A DNA stretch of 64,000 bases from Corylus avellana (lineage: Eukaryota > Streptophyta > Magnoliopsida > Fagales > Betulaceae), in the NCBI RefSeq assembly GCF_901000735.1, contig NC_081541.1:4767021-4831020 (forward strand), written 5' to 3'. Under the pieces are notes generated by a model that was given only the letters and a program-made list of their open reading frames with translations, was not told the origin of the DNA and made no database searches. A program made the translations under genes and the position numbers. Each line of letters begins with the position of its first letter. Position 1 is the stretch's first letter. Positions 24,901 through 36,626 of the stretch are shown here, in pieces.

Positions 24901-25276
24901 CCCTAGCCTATGTGAACCATTGATATAACTGAAGGTGAAATCTGTTCTGATGATATTGCAGCTGCATTCGATATTTCTGCACGTGAGGAAAGTAAGACGA
25001 ATGACTGGTATTCGTGATGCCAAGAGCAAAATTGTAAAGTTAGAATGGGTGCTTAATTGGCTCACTTTCTTTTTAGCAAGGGTTGTATCCCACATTCTCA
25101 TCACCACCAAGCTCATCAGAGATGCTCATAAGTTCGGACGAGGCGTCGAGCTGCCGCTTGCCTTATTCGGGATGGCCGGAATGAACTTGCTTAATATTTT
25201 TCTTGGCATTGATCTTTTCAATGCTTTCAGGAAAGAGAAAAATTCCCAGGCAAATGGTCGTCGCCATCATGAATGA
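21921..25276 (+). CDS. TLC-domain (TRAM/LAG1/CLN8) membrane protein, copy A
   Basis: Three exons, 21921-22164, 24144-24421 and 24962-25276, total 837 nt and 278 residues, with GT-AG introns and closed phases. The start is the ATG of MARTAQNENK; the codon before it is GTG and is not a start. Exon 1 encodes a first hydrophobic helix (GIFFLATLVLWFVSVWF) and a KRKE stretch. Later exons encode several more helices and the TLC signature region with SCGYFAYDQLDML, the HH of ILVHHLILLICF, and a polar tail ending GRRHHE. Plant members resemble At4g19645 and At1g31300. TLC proteins sit in ER or plasma membranes and act on or sense lipids; the exact function is unknown. The 2-kb first intron has no recognisable gene. 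Confidence 0.9.
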
Positions 25277-25835
25277 CAGAAAGAAGGGTAAAAAGGGTTA
25301 TATAATATATACTGTATCTTATGTTCAACCATTTGTTATCTTCATTTTGCATAGGAAGTTGTCAGCAAAGAATGAAATTCATTGAGAAAGAAATTAGCCA
25401 TGTATATTTATCTTAGAGAGATGAAAAAGATTTATTTTTCCTTTCGGCATCTACTAATAACGCAGATAATATGGTCAATTATTATATGTTTTGAAGATCT
25501 ACGATCAAAATCTCAAAGATTCTTAAAAAGCTAATGAGTCCAATACAGTATATCATCTCATGATGTCTCTAAAAGTTTTTCTACATGGGGATCTACATGA
25601 AAGGAAAATTATGAGTATTAAGGATGTGTATGTGGGTCGAAGAAGGCCTTGTATGGCTTGAAATAATCGGATTTAAAAGTTCTTATTTTATGCTCATACT
25701 AAATAAAAATAATTAAATGGTCTTTAGCCGCTTTACACCTTCAAGTCCTTTGAATATGCGAAATTCCAGGCGTTACACGTGGCTTACTTCTGGCCATTGG
25801 TGACAAATCTGCATCTTCGTCTGTTTAAAGGGGTA
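25277..25835. other. 3' flank of TLC gene copy A
   Basis: Probably the 3' UTR and spacer. No other gene is visible. Confidence 0.4.
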
Positions 25836-25844
25836 GGAACAAAA

Positions 25845-26233
25845 GAGGAATGATAGGGACCCAACTTTTTTGCCCAACAAAAATTCAACTTTTGCCTTAT
25901 TTATTTTTAAAAAATAAAATAAAATAAAAAATGGAAAAAATGTTTGAAGCAACCCTATCTATTTTTTGTCTTTCTTATATTTGGTATTTTTTTAAAAATG
26001 AAAAATGGTATTTTTTTTCATAATAGTGTCATTTTTTTCAAGAAAATGTCATTATTATGAAGAAAAATACTATTTTTCATTTTTAAAAAAATACTAAATA
26101 AAAGAAAGGCCAAAAATAGATAGGGTTGCTTCAGACATTTTTTTCATTTTTCATTTTGTTTTTTTTAGAAAAAAAATAAAGGGTAAAAGTTGAACTTTTG
26201 TTGGGCAAAAAAGTTGGGCCTTTAGCATTTCTC
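25845..26233. mobile_element. Mutator-like MITE, 389 bp, with 9-bp target duplication
   Basis: Terminal inverted repeats of about 50 bp: left GAGGAATGATAGGGACCCAA, right the complement of GAGAAATGCTAAAGGCCCAA. The arms continue with ACTTTTTTGCCCAACAAAA on both sides. The 9-bp duplication GGAACAAAA flanks it (25836-25844 and 26234-26242). Block B has one GGAACAAAA (53351-53359) and no element. A 9-bp duplication plus long arms fit the Mutator superfamily. The interior is AT-rich and non-coding. Confidence 0.94.
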
Positions 26234-26349
26234 GGAACAAAAAACAAACCAAACAAAACAGTTGGCAACCCCGGTTGGCCTCTACATTTGTTCAAACAAT
26301 TGAATGGAAATCTAGGTAAAGGAGAAAAAGAAGAAAACGAGACAAAAAG

Positions 26350-26421
26350 AGGTCTCACCGGGAGTCGAACCCAGGTCGCTGGATTCAAAGTCCAGAGTGC
26401 TAACCACTACACCATGAAACC
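26350..26421 (-). tRNA. tRNA-Gln (anticodon UUG), copy A
   Basis: Minus-strand 72-nt cloverleaf. Acceptor GGTTTCA pairs with TGAGACC, then discriminator T. The D arm carries GTGTAGTGGTTAGCAC, the anticodon loop is CTTTGAA between CTGGA and TCCAG, and the T arm has GGTTCGACTC. There is no intron. It lies 3' of the TLC gene in the opposite orientation and is identical to the block B copy. Confidence 0.96.
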
Positions 26422-26975
26422 TTCATGTTTCTCGACATTTTAGAGTCAAACTAAAATAGTGATCTTCTTGAAACATAATGTAGATTTCTTTTGGGGCTTA
26501 CAAATTATGAGGAGAATGGATCATTGTGAAATGTACGACAATAAAAGGTGAAGAGGAAAAAAAACAAAAAATTGCCTTGTACCCAAATCCAGAGGGTAGC
26601 AAAGAGTCCAATCAATACAATGTAGGTATTTGTGTTGGACAAGGATCTTTTGTAGCAAGGGTTTATGAGAGAAGCTCTTAAGTTATTATGCCTCCTCTTT
26701 TATGGACAAAACAGGGAATTTGGATCAACCTATATATGCTGCCCAATTGAACAAACCAACAATGTAAAAGTACCTGCTTCTTCGAATTAGTTGGGTTTGA
26801 CAACGTGTTTTAATGTCACTTAAAGGTGAATATATTTTTTATAAGTATATTTTGATGAGCTCCACATTTGAAAATGTGTTTTCTATTTAGACATCAGCTT
26901 ATTTTGAAAAAAATTTTAAATAAATGTAGAGCCTTTTTACATTCAAATATTTTTTGTGTGGCCAAATACCAAAAC

Positions 26976-27060
26976 GGGGTGGTGGCGCAGTTGGCTAGCG
27001 CGTAGGTCTCATAGCTTCTGAGTTATCCTGAGGTCGAGAGTTCGAGCCTCTCTCACCCCA
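26976..27060 (+). tRNA. tRNA-Met elongator (anticodon CAU) with intron, copy A
   Basis: 85-nt gene. Acceptor GGGGTGG pairs with TCACCCC, then A. The D arm is GCGCAGTTGGCTAGCGC, the anticodon CAT lies in CTCATA, and the T loop is TTCGAGC. A short intron (about 11-12 nt, GCTTCTGAGTT...) follows the anticodon. In plants only elongator tRNA-Met and tRNA-Tyr genes normally have introns, which fits. It is identical to the block B copy. Confidence 0.96.
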
Positions 27061-27337
27061 AATATATTTTTTCCTCCTCCGTCAATGTTATGCTAGCAAA
27101 TTGTTTTTCTCCATATTTTCCTATAAACTTAATAGATTAACCAATAAATTTGTCAGAGAGAAATGTTAAGGGTCAATAAGTTTATCATATTTGGCTCATA
27201 TTTTCCTACAAATTTAACAAATCAATAATTAGACTTGTGGGATCCATCTTTGACTTATTTGGATCTACATATAAGTCTACAAATCTAGTGGTTAATTTGT
27301 AAGATGAGATGTGTCAAATATAGAAAAAAAAAATATT

Positions 27338-27443
27338 GGTCCCCAAGGGCTAGCTCAATCGACTATGAACCACGCATCATGAAGCGGAAATCACTAGTTC
27401 AAATCCCCCCTTCCTTTTCCTTTGTGTGTACATGTCAAAAAAA
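27338..27443 (+). mobile_element. Short tRNA-derived SINE-like element (block A)
   Basis: The head has a box A-like TAGCTCAATCGACTATGAACC and box B-like AGTTCAAATCCC with CACTAGTT between. The tail is TTTGTGTGTACATGTC followed by an A-run. The same layout recurs at 34171, 42757 and (head) 43111. It is shared with block B (54455-54559). Confidence 0.7.
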
Positions 27444-27943
27444 CAAAAATATTGACTCATAAGTCATAACATTTTTTTTTTTTGTGGGCTCTACATTGAC
27501 TTTGTGTGCATTCGATATAAAGCCAAAAATCTAATAATTGATTTTTAACATAAAAAATGAGAAAAATATGAGAGAAAAAAAATATTAACACCAATTATTA
27601 TTTTTTTTTTTCTTTTTGTTTTCCAACTTCTTTTTGTATCTTCCTACAACTTATAACTTGATAAAGCTGAAGTGGATACGCCAGGGCCAGGCAAGAATAC
27701 TTCGCTGAGATTAAATATAGACACATAACCAAAACAAAAGCACAATATAAGTGAACATAACCAGAGGAATTGTTTGAAATTTCAGATTTCATAGAACCCT
27801 GCTCATGTGAAACAAAATCAAACTAATTCTTTTGCCGCTGATTAATCAGCAATGTAATCAGCAGCTTTCAAATGGAAAAGAATCCTAAGCTCTCAACTCT
27901 CTACAACTGAGAAACCAATTACACCTTGTTTTGTATATCCTCA
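27444..27943. other. Spacer between SINE and filament-like gene 3' end, copy A
   Basis: AT-rich with long T and A runs; the right part (from about 27620) is probably the 3' UTR of the filament-like gene. No gene is seen. Confidence 0.4.
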
Positions 27944-30900
27944 CTAAATTTCTAGTCGTACCCCACTCTTGGTGCGAGAGAAAAATTTCGCAAACCCGTT
28001 TCGATTCTTCTCAGAGCTGACATGATTTGACAATGCAGCAGATGAAGAGGAAGATGGGGGTGAGTTCTCTTCAGTTTTCTTTGTTAAAGGACCAGAACTT
28101 TCATCAGCAATTTTTGAAGAGTCGGCAACTACTCTTTTAGGTGAATATGTTTCATTAGAATGCAACTTCCACGGTTCTCCATCCGCTTTGGGAATCAGTG
28201 GTGTGGCTGCAGATATCTCTGGTAGGTTGGGAGTGTCAATCAAGAAGTCTTCCAGTGTCGCTAGAGATTTCAGTTGATTCCCAAGAGACGCTATCGTTTT
28301 CTGGCACTCTGCAAGTTTTCCAGCAGCCACAGCTAGATCCTCCTGAGATTCACAAAATCTTGTAATTGTTATATGAAGGAAACATAACATTTGTCTCTAA
28401 TGCCTCCAGCAAACAAATGATAGAAGTAAAAACATGCAATGTATAGTAGATAGCAAGAGTTAGCGATGACTGACCTCCTTTATCTTAAATTCACCATTTG
28501 AGCTTGCAGTTTTCTGAAGTTCAATTTCCTGCCTCTTTCTTGATAGCTCTTCTTCTAATTTCCGACACTTACCTGCAATTTCTGCTGACAAAGCCTTCTC
28601 TTTTTGAACCTCCACTTCTAAACATTCAACTTTGGCAGCCATGGTCGTGGCTTCTGCTTCCATGCTAGAGAGTCTAGAATCAACAACTTGCTTTTTTTCT
28701 TTTGCAATATTTAGCTCTCTTTGCAACTCCTCCAACTTCATTTCTGCCTCCTTCATCTGAAGTTGAGATGTCTCAATACAGTCTTGACTAGTAATTAGAG
28801 CAATCTCCAGTTCAGTTTTCTGTGCTTCCATCTTTTCTAATGTCTCTTCTAATTCAGCTATCCGACGACTCATGGTTCCAAGCTCGGTTCTCAGGGAACT
28901 TTCTACATTATTGGTTTGATTGGAAACCTCTGATGCAAGGCAATGGCTTCCATTCTTGGTTTCAGGCAGTGCAGCAAGTCGTTCCATTTCAAGAAAATCA
29001 TCCATAAGATCGATATGCACAGAAGAGGCTGGGAGATTCCTTTTAACAGCCTTCTCATTTTTGAATTGATCAAGCTCTGCAATTAGGGCAGACGCCCATG
29101 TGTCAGAGCAACTAGACTCACACTTGTTTGGCTCTGAGCTACTCATCTTGCGGGTATTAACCTCTCCCAAGCTAAGCCTCTCCTCACTCTCTGATTGACT
29201 ATCTGTGAGAGATTCAACACAAATTGAGGAGGCAGTAACAGATTTATGATCAGTAACCGGGGATGATTTGGAAGCCATTGATTTTAGCCTCCGGCACTCA
29301 GCCTCAAGCTTGGCCACCTTCTTTATGCTCTCCAAATGTTGCTTGCTGGCCATCTCAGCTGCTTGGGTACTCAAGTCTCTCTCAATTGTCCGGATTTCCA
29401 ACTCTTCAGATTGAGATTGGAGCTCAAGTTTGAGAGCTGAGTTCTCTCTCTCTAAATATTCAATTCTATGGCAAAGTTCAGGATCAGCATTGGCAGGAGA
29501 ATCAGATTCAGCAGCTTCTGCTTTGCTCTGGAGCTCAAGAATCTGGTTCTCAAGTTTGAGTCTGGTGGTTTCCCACTCACGGGTTTTCTTCACCACAGCT
29601 TCATCGATCTTTTGTTCATGCTCCTCTCTTGATTGTCTTAGCTGCCGAACAAGCTCTTTGATAGCCCCATCAAGATGGCTTACCCGATCTTCAAGCACCA
29701 AGTTTTGCTGAACTGCAGACTCAAATTGTTGCTTTAGAACAACCACTTCATTTTCAGCCTTCTCCCAACCTATAATTATATTGTAATGAAAGAAATATTA
29801 TTAAAGATGCAAAGTGTACAGCAATCATTACCATGTTTGGTAGAGATTTGCAAAAACATTTTTTATACAGACTGTTACAAGAATATGGTCCTAAAAAGAG
29901 TACTAGTTTATTATAATATTTCAATAAGGAAGGTTGTACTCCACGTAGGGTAAGTAGAATAATTATTTATGATTTCAATAAGGAGTAATACTCCATTGCT
30001 ATTTTTAGAGTCAGTAGGAGATCTTTCTAGATTCTCCTAGTTTGGGTAGTATAGGGAATTATTCTCCTAGTATGGGAAGTATTAGTAGTCAGAGTCCTAT
30101 GGGGATTTGTCTTTGTTTTGTAACTCTATTTAAACCCCACAGTTGGGTGAATGAAGGCATGCAAAAGTTTATTCCTCAAACCTTGCGTTTTTGAAGAGGC
30201 TAATGATCCTCTTACAAATCCTACCGCTAATTCTCTAATTAGCAAAAATAGGCAAGAAGAAGAGGCTGGATCCAGCTTCGTTCTCGTCTTGGTTGAGAGG
30301 CGAGTTACACGATCGGTTACAAATTCTCATAACACAGACTTTGAATTCATGCAAGCTACTAGGTTTGAAACATTAGGGGCACAAATCCATTGCAACTGAG
30401 TGCTGTAACCAAACACAGTACTGTGGTTGGTTGTTGTGAGGATAAGAAAAGGCAGAGATACTTCCATGCATCATGTATTTGAGTACTACCTGCAACAGCT
30501 TCCTCTGCAACTTTGGCATGCTGCCTCGCCAAGTCATCTTTGGCACTAACATTCACAAGAGCTGCGGACAACTTCTCCATCAGGCTTTTCACACTATCAT
30601 TAACATCTTTCTTTGATGAACCATCATCAACATCTTCGGCACTTGCCACAGCTTTTGATGTGACTTCAGGTGATTGAGTATTATCATTAGGAGATGACTT
30701 GAATGTCTCCTGGGTCAACAATGAGACATTGGATAAAACAATGTTTTGATTTCAAGCAAACTCACCCACAATTCAATTCTATGTTAAGAGGAAAGGGAAG
30801 AACACAAGTTTTTAACTGATTTCAGGAAATCAGGAAACAGTATGCAAACTTGAAATTTTATAACAGCTCAGATTGGAGTGACTGGCCTGTGAGGCCATGC

Positions 30901-32400
30901 ATTTGTGCAATTCAAATCCACTTATTTATTGCCTCTGCTGCAATGAGGCCATGGATTCAAATCTGTTCACAAGACAATAATTACAAAGAAAGAGAGAGAG
31001 AAGTAAACCATAACCCTGGCATCTAGAATTAGCAATGTAAATGACGACCCTGCCTTAAAACAAGGTTGTTACATAGAGGGCAGACAATGCCAAGGATGCA
31101 TTTAGGATTAACTTCACTTTTTCGAATTTTGGACATCTGAGTGTACTAGGCTTAGTTGGCTACATCTCTTGCTTATTTGGCTATGTTTACTGGCTTTGAG
31201 CATTCCTATTATATGCCTCTCTACTTTCTTTCTTTCTTTTTTTTTTTTACTGGAATCCTGCTGGGATCTGTTTAACATCATGGACTTTCATAATTTCATC
31301 ACAGAACACAACCATGTCAATAAATCTGCACCACATGCCCAGCTAATAGCGCCTCAAACTCCTGCCAATCAAAGCTTAGTTGTTTGAACTGCCATGGGTA
31401 ACACTTAGGCTTTTGAATTACCCTTTTGCAACTCCCAACACGAATTATATTAGTAGCTTTACATGATGAATAATGGTCCCAATATTCAATGACTGGAGAG
31501 CAACTATCATCTCTAGAGCTCAGTAAAACCAACCTTCCTTGTTGCTCTGACAGGGTTTGTCAACATATGAAAAATCAACAAGAGGTAATGCTGCCTAGGA
31601 AGCAGACTAGATATTATACAAGATACTCCCAAATGCAATTAAACATTGCACAGTTATGGATTCACAACTTTTGTTGCAAAGCTATATATATTGGAAAACA
31701 CAAGTTGCGAATCAACTCGCTATAATCTGATGTCTTAGACATAAGATAAACTTCTTCATTCAAGATAATTAATCAGCGGGGACAGCCTGAGAAAGAGTGG
31801 CCTGCTCATGCATGTTAGAGGAAATTTAGTTATGCTGAAAGAAATGGGAGGGGGACTTCAAAGAGGTTGGACAAGCAACCAAGTACCAACACTTTTTATA
31901 ACTGCAAGATACTCATATTTCCTTTTTGAGATCAGAAGACACTCAATTGGACGGTTAGAAAGTCAGCAAAGAACCATGTTGAGCTTTTGAAAAAAAAATT
32001 CTTAAAAATTTATCTGTAGAGCAGGTTCACATGGTAAAAGGTTGATGCCCAAATTTTTCATAATGGTAAAAATCAGAAGCAGAATGTCACACTTCCGAAA
32101 TGTCAGCGAAACTTGAAACATTGCATAAATGTTTAAGTGATTTAGAGAAAAGAATTGTTTCTAACAAAAAGAAAAAATGGAGTGCAGAGATACAGAGGTT
32201 TCTGTGGTCATTATCAGTTAAAGGCTTTGAAGCTTCCTAGAAGTCAAATGTAACACAAATTTTGTTGTAGTGAGGATTCAGCTGCATACCTGATCATCAG
32301 AGTATCTCTCTGAATGCGAAGATATCGAACCTGAACTCTCAGTTTCGCCCGTGCTTTTGTCAGAAGACTTCCTCTTCCACAACCATTTCTTTTTTTCCAT
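27944..32400 (-). CDS. Filament-like plant protein (FPP, DUF869), copy A
   Basis: Four coding exons, 32290-32400, 30490-30709, 28475-29769 and 27944-28342, total 2025 nt and 674 residues with closed phases. The N-terminus [16 protein letters not shown] and the [10 protein letters not shown] end of exon 1 are typical of FPPs. Exon 2 holds [16 protein letters not shown] and [16 protein letters not shown]; exon 3 is long coiled coil starting [14 protein letters not shown], with VKRNLPASS and [15 protein letters not shown]. Exon 4 ends with a Ser-rich tail and [14 protein letters not shown]. FPPs are plant-specific coiled-coil proteins, described as partners of a nuclear-envelope MFP1-associated factor; the function is poorly known. 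It resembles Arabidopsis FPP3. Every ORF segment I compared gives the same protein as copy B. Confidence 0.93.
29895..30410. repeat. Possible LTR-like insertion in FPP intron 2, copy A
   Basis: Within the intron between exons 2 and 3 a stretch has repeated CTCCTAGTTTGGGTAGTAT / CTCCTAGTATGGGAAGTAT, a TTTGTAACTCTATTTAAACC promoter-like segment and GGGTGAATGAAGG. The style matches small plant copia LTRs. No second LTR or primer-binding site was found. It is shared with copy B (about 57008-57523). Confidence 0.3.
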
Positions 32401-34170
32401 TGCGAGGTACAATACTGTAACATCAACAAGCACATTACAAACCGTTCATCTGCACACACATTTACACCACTTTTCAACAGGTCACTAAAATCCTATTGTA
32501 AGATCCTCCTAAAAATTGTAGGAGAAAACAAAGAACACATCAAATGGATATAGAAAAGCATCCCCGCCCTTTATTGTTAGTAACAAAACTCCCACCAGAA
32601 TAAAGCCTTTGAAAAGCAGAAATACACATCCACCAACAAACTAAAAACAATTCACACAAAAAAGATGACGTGGCTTATCATTCTTTCAGCTTTGCTTCAA
32701 ATCCACCCCAGGACCATCCAAACCCAACAACAAAAATATATGACATCCCAACAACCAAAATGGGTTCTCTCTAAGTTTAAAAAACCCAATTGGTACTTTA
32801 CGAGAGCAGGGTAGAAAACACAGAGACATACATCTAGAAGATGAAAACGTTTCGAGCTTTTATTCACGCTTAACACCTTCAATGGCTCCTGAAACGCCCT
32901 CAAGCTGGGAAATCGCCAGAAACCCAGTACTAGAATCACAAAATGAGAACTTCCCAACTGTTAAAACTAACAAAATTTGCCAAAACATGAAGAAGATAAT
33001 TAAAAACTAATGAAACAGTGGCTGGAAATAAAACGAAAAACCCAGAAATGAGCAACAAAATTTCTAAATTTCCAATCAAAAAGATCCCAAACATGAGTGA
33101 CCCATCAAAGCTAAAAAGCCCAAAATCCTACTAGCTTTACCGATGACGCAACAAATAAACCAATAATTTTTCTTGATATACACATCATATTTAAATATTT
33201 TTAAGAAGTAGCTAATTAGAAGGAGCAAGACCCAGATCAAATACCTTTGACTGGGAGATTAGACAGCAACCAGTCATCAATGATTAATGAAAGAAACCAA
33301 TAGATAGGTTCAGTTCAGACTTGAGATTTAAGATTGCAGAAACATGATGGCAGCATTTAATAGCAACAAAATGACTCTGCAAAAAAAACTGTTGAATGTC
33401 AGTGGGTTTTCAAATATATAGAAACAAACTGAGTAGCAGAGCAGATTTATAAATGGGGTTTCCTCTATTCCTTGGTTTTTCACTTTTACCTTTTTTTTTC
33501 CTTCCTTTTCCAAATATGAAAAAAAGAGGATCCGCATGTGACTGTCGATGTGAAGTTCAAGAATTGATAGACTGAGTGAGACCTCAAAATGCCCACTTTT
33601 TCAGCTTTTCTATTTTGAAAACTTATTACAATCGATTTTTTTTTTTTAATTTTTGAAAACTGAGCTGCCCTTATTGAATTATTCCCGCCCTTGGATTAGG
33701 GATTATGGATTTTTCAATTAATTAATTAGTGCAATTTTCTTTGTTGCAGAGAGCTCTGTCTCTCCACTCTCTCTCTCCTCAGCTTTTCAAAAAAGTGCTT
33801 TTATATTCTTTGTCTCGGCATGGTGACGGGATCTTTATATGTGAAGGCGCGGTAGTACTAACCGTGGACTTCCTCTCATGGACGTTGGATTTGTTGCATT
33901 TCTCAAGATCTAGACCTCATTTCATGATCGCACGGTAGGGAAATCGTGAGAGATTAGGACCCGCTTGGTGTATGCGACTTTAAAATGGGTTTTCTACGAA
34001 CCATCTCATTCAATTTTTATTTTTTATTTTTTAAGCCATCTCATTCAAATTTTAAATTAGAGAAAAAAGGTCATTATTCTTAATGTCATTTTCAGCCATT
34101 AGTTTGCTGTAGATTTTAATTTGATGGCTACGTTTTTATTTTCTTGCAATCAATTTCATAATTTACTACT
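32401..34170. other. FPP upstream region, block A
   Basis: Contains the promoter and probably a 5' UTR with intron(s). A CT-rich tract (CTCTGTCTCTCCACTCTCTC) lies near 33760. No further coding sequence is recognisable. Confidence 0.4.
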
Positions 34171-34277
34171 ATTTTTTTTTTATTTTACATGTCCGCACAA
34201 GAGGGAGAGGAGGATTTGAACTAATGACTTTCACTTCATTAAGCGTGGTCCCAACCAATTGAACTACCTCTCGGAAA
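34171..34277 (-). mobile_element. Short tRNA-derived SINE-like element (block A, minus)
   Basis: Reverse complement reads GAGGTAGTTCAATTGGTTGG, CATTAGTTCAAATCC, then CTTGTGCGGACATGT and an A-rich tail. It has the same head, box B and tail as the elements at 27338 and 42757. The block B copy (61281-61399) has a longer A-rich tail. Confidence 0.7.
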
Positions 34278-35418
34278 CTTTTTTTTAAGTACTGTATACA
34301 TTACTTACTATATTTTAAATTTAACTTTGATCGACAAATCTTCTTAAATGTCAGGAGCAAAAAAATGCTAGAGGACCTATCGCGTCACTCTAAAAATGAT
34401 GTAACTTTTAAAATTACCATTAAATTTGTGAATAATCAGTATTAAATTTTGATCAATAAATGATTTTTAAAACCACATCATTTTTTGAGTGACGAGAATG
34501 ACATAAGAGTGACTTCTAGCAAAATGTTTCGTACAATGCCAAATATACAATTTGAAATCTTCATAACTCAAACATTATCAATGAAGGGATAATTTGTTCC
34601 AAAAATAAAAAAATGATTAAACTATTGATTGTTATATCAATTACGAGATAATTCGTTAAAAGAAAAAGTGTGACTTATAATATTACTCTATTAGGAGTTA
34701 ATGAGTGCATATAGCCATAAAGAGTAGCATATTTTTTACTATAATTTTTTTATAAATTGACCTAACAATTTAGGTGACATTTTTTTACGTCGGCCAATTC
34801 GTTGTGAATTGCCACCAATCTATCCACGTGACACTTATTTATATAAAATGTGAATTTTCACACAAATTTCAAAAAAATATAATAAAAACTATAGTACCGT
34901 AGGCATTTTTCGGGATATTTTTGGAGAGCTAATACTCCGAAGCTAGGATGGTGGATTGGTAGTATCTAGAATGGTGGTCCAATTTCGTATATTACTTATT
35001 ATCCGAAGTGGTGGTCCTAAGCTTGACATCTCTTTATTATTGTTGGACCATCATGATTATTTAATACGGTGATGTTTGAATTTTTCGTTGGATCTTTAAA
35101 TGGAAAGTTATTTCAACTATGATATGTGAATTGACTATATTTCTTTATGCATATAATTACCATATTTGGTGGGATCTTTCTTTCAATAGTTTTAGCTATA
35201 AAAAATAAATAATAATAATAATAATAATTACATTCTACAACTTTTGAGCCCAAAAAAAATAAATACAACTTTTTATGTGTCATTGATGTTTTGCCTCTTT
35301 TTTATAACATGCATTGGAATATAATTGAACTCTAGATTTCTTCCTTTTTCCTTTTATTTTATTTTTATTTTATTTTATGCTTGGAGTTTGTATATTGTTA
35401 AAAATGTATTAAACTTTT
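34278..35418. other. AT-rich intergenic DNA, block A
   Basis: No gene seen. An (AAT)n microsatellite lies near 35207-35229. Confidence 0.4.
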
Positions 35419-36626
35419 TTGAGAAGCTTCACATTTTGTGAAGCTTCCACTCGTTTTGACACTACTCTCAAAGTTTTAAAATTTTTAATTAAGGGTATCA
35501 AACTTTTAATTCATTTCAATTACCAAATTCCGGTAGGATTTTTCCGTTAAATCTAGATAGAATTCTCAAAATACACAATTTTTATAAAAAAAAAGGAAAT
35601 TATATCTAAAATCCTTAAGTAAGCGCGCTTTTATTAAAAACTCTTTTTTTGAAAATTTAGTCCCTGGGTCACTCGAAACTACTAGAAAACTCTCTACCGT
35701 CAATTTTTGTTAACTTCCGTTTGTCTACTCAAAACTCATCGTTTTATCTGATTAAAATATTATTTTTTTATTAATTTAATTTAATTTTTTTTTTTTAGAA
35801 AAAAATAAAATTTGAAGGGGTGGCCGTGGCACCACCCACCCCCCATCCCCCCCCCCCTACCACCCCACCCTCCACCCCCCATCATCCTCCCCATGGGTGG
35901 TCACAGAGCCACCCTAGGGTGGTCAGGAACACTGCGGCCCCAAGCAGCCACCCCAGAGGGGTGGCTCGCCACCCCTTTCCACTAGGCTCATGGCCTCATA
36001 GGGTGTATTCCCAGCCACCAAACCCCCCAAGGTGGGTCATGCCACCCCCTCAGAGCCTGGGGTGGCTCCGGCGCCACCCTCTCACCCATGGGGTGGTCAC
36101 AGCCACCTGTACCACCCCTTGTAGAGCCAAAAATGAGCCACCCCAAGCCACCTGACTCGGGGTATTTGCCCCAGGGGTGGCTTGCATACCACCCTTTTAT
36201 TTTATTTGTTTAAAAAAAATTAAATTAATAAATTTTTTTTTTTAATAAGATAAAACGGTGAGTTTTGAGTAGACTAACAGAAGTTAACAAAAATTGACGG
36301 TAGAGAGTTTTCTAGTAGTTTCGAGTGACCCAGGGACTAAATTTCCAAAAAAAAATACCCAGGGAGTTTTTAATAAAAGCACTTTTACCTAAGGATTTTA
36401 GATATAATTTCCCTAAAAAAAATAAACGTCTAAATCTTTAAAATTTTTTATTTTATTTTTATAATAAAAAAATAAGTATTTTGATAATATTTGACTGAAA
36501 ATCATAACGAAATGGGGTAATTGAAAGAAATTGAAAGTTTAATACCCTTAATTAAGATTTTTTAAACTTTATGGAGTAATTTTAAAACGTGTAGAAGTTC
36601 ATAAGGTTTTTTGAAGTTTTTCCTAA
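35419..36626. mobile_element. Outer MITE of a nested pair (block A)
   Basis: The arms outside 35594-36413 are inverted repeats of each other: GAAGCTTCACATTTTG, CTCGTTTTGACA, AATTAAGGGTATCAAACTTT and ATTTCAATTACC on the left pair with the complement of the right arm ending GAAGTTTTTCCTAAG. They belong to the family at 4230-4677. The foldback element at 35594 inserted into this one. Ends are approximate. Confidence 0.7.
35594..36413. mobile_element. Mutator-like foldback element with GGGTGG/CCACCC core (block A)
   Basis: Termini AGGAAATTATATC and GATATAATTTCCC open arms of about 165 bp, containing TTTAGTCCCTGGGTCACTCG, CTACCGTCAATTTTTG and GTCTACTCAAAACTCA. The 9-bp duplication TAAAAAAAA flanks it (35585-35593, 36414-36422). 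The core (about 35815-36190) is very GC-rich and built of CCACCC / GGGTGG motifs in both orientations. It contains a Pro/His-rich open frame that is a composition artefact. Block B has the same insertion with a different core. Confidence 0.88.

Noticed and set aside
30151..30399. 82-residue frame in FPP intron 2, identical in both blocks
   Set aside because: Identity reflects the block repeat; it overlaps an LTR-like stretch and shows no domain.
35820..36155. Pro/His-rich 111-residue open frame
   Set aside because: It lies inside the CCACCC-rich core of a foldback element; the composition alone gives the frame, and the block B counterpart does not preserve it.
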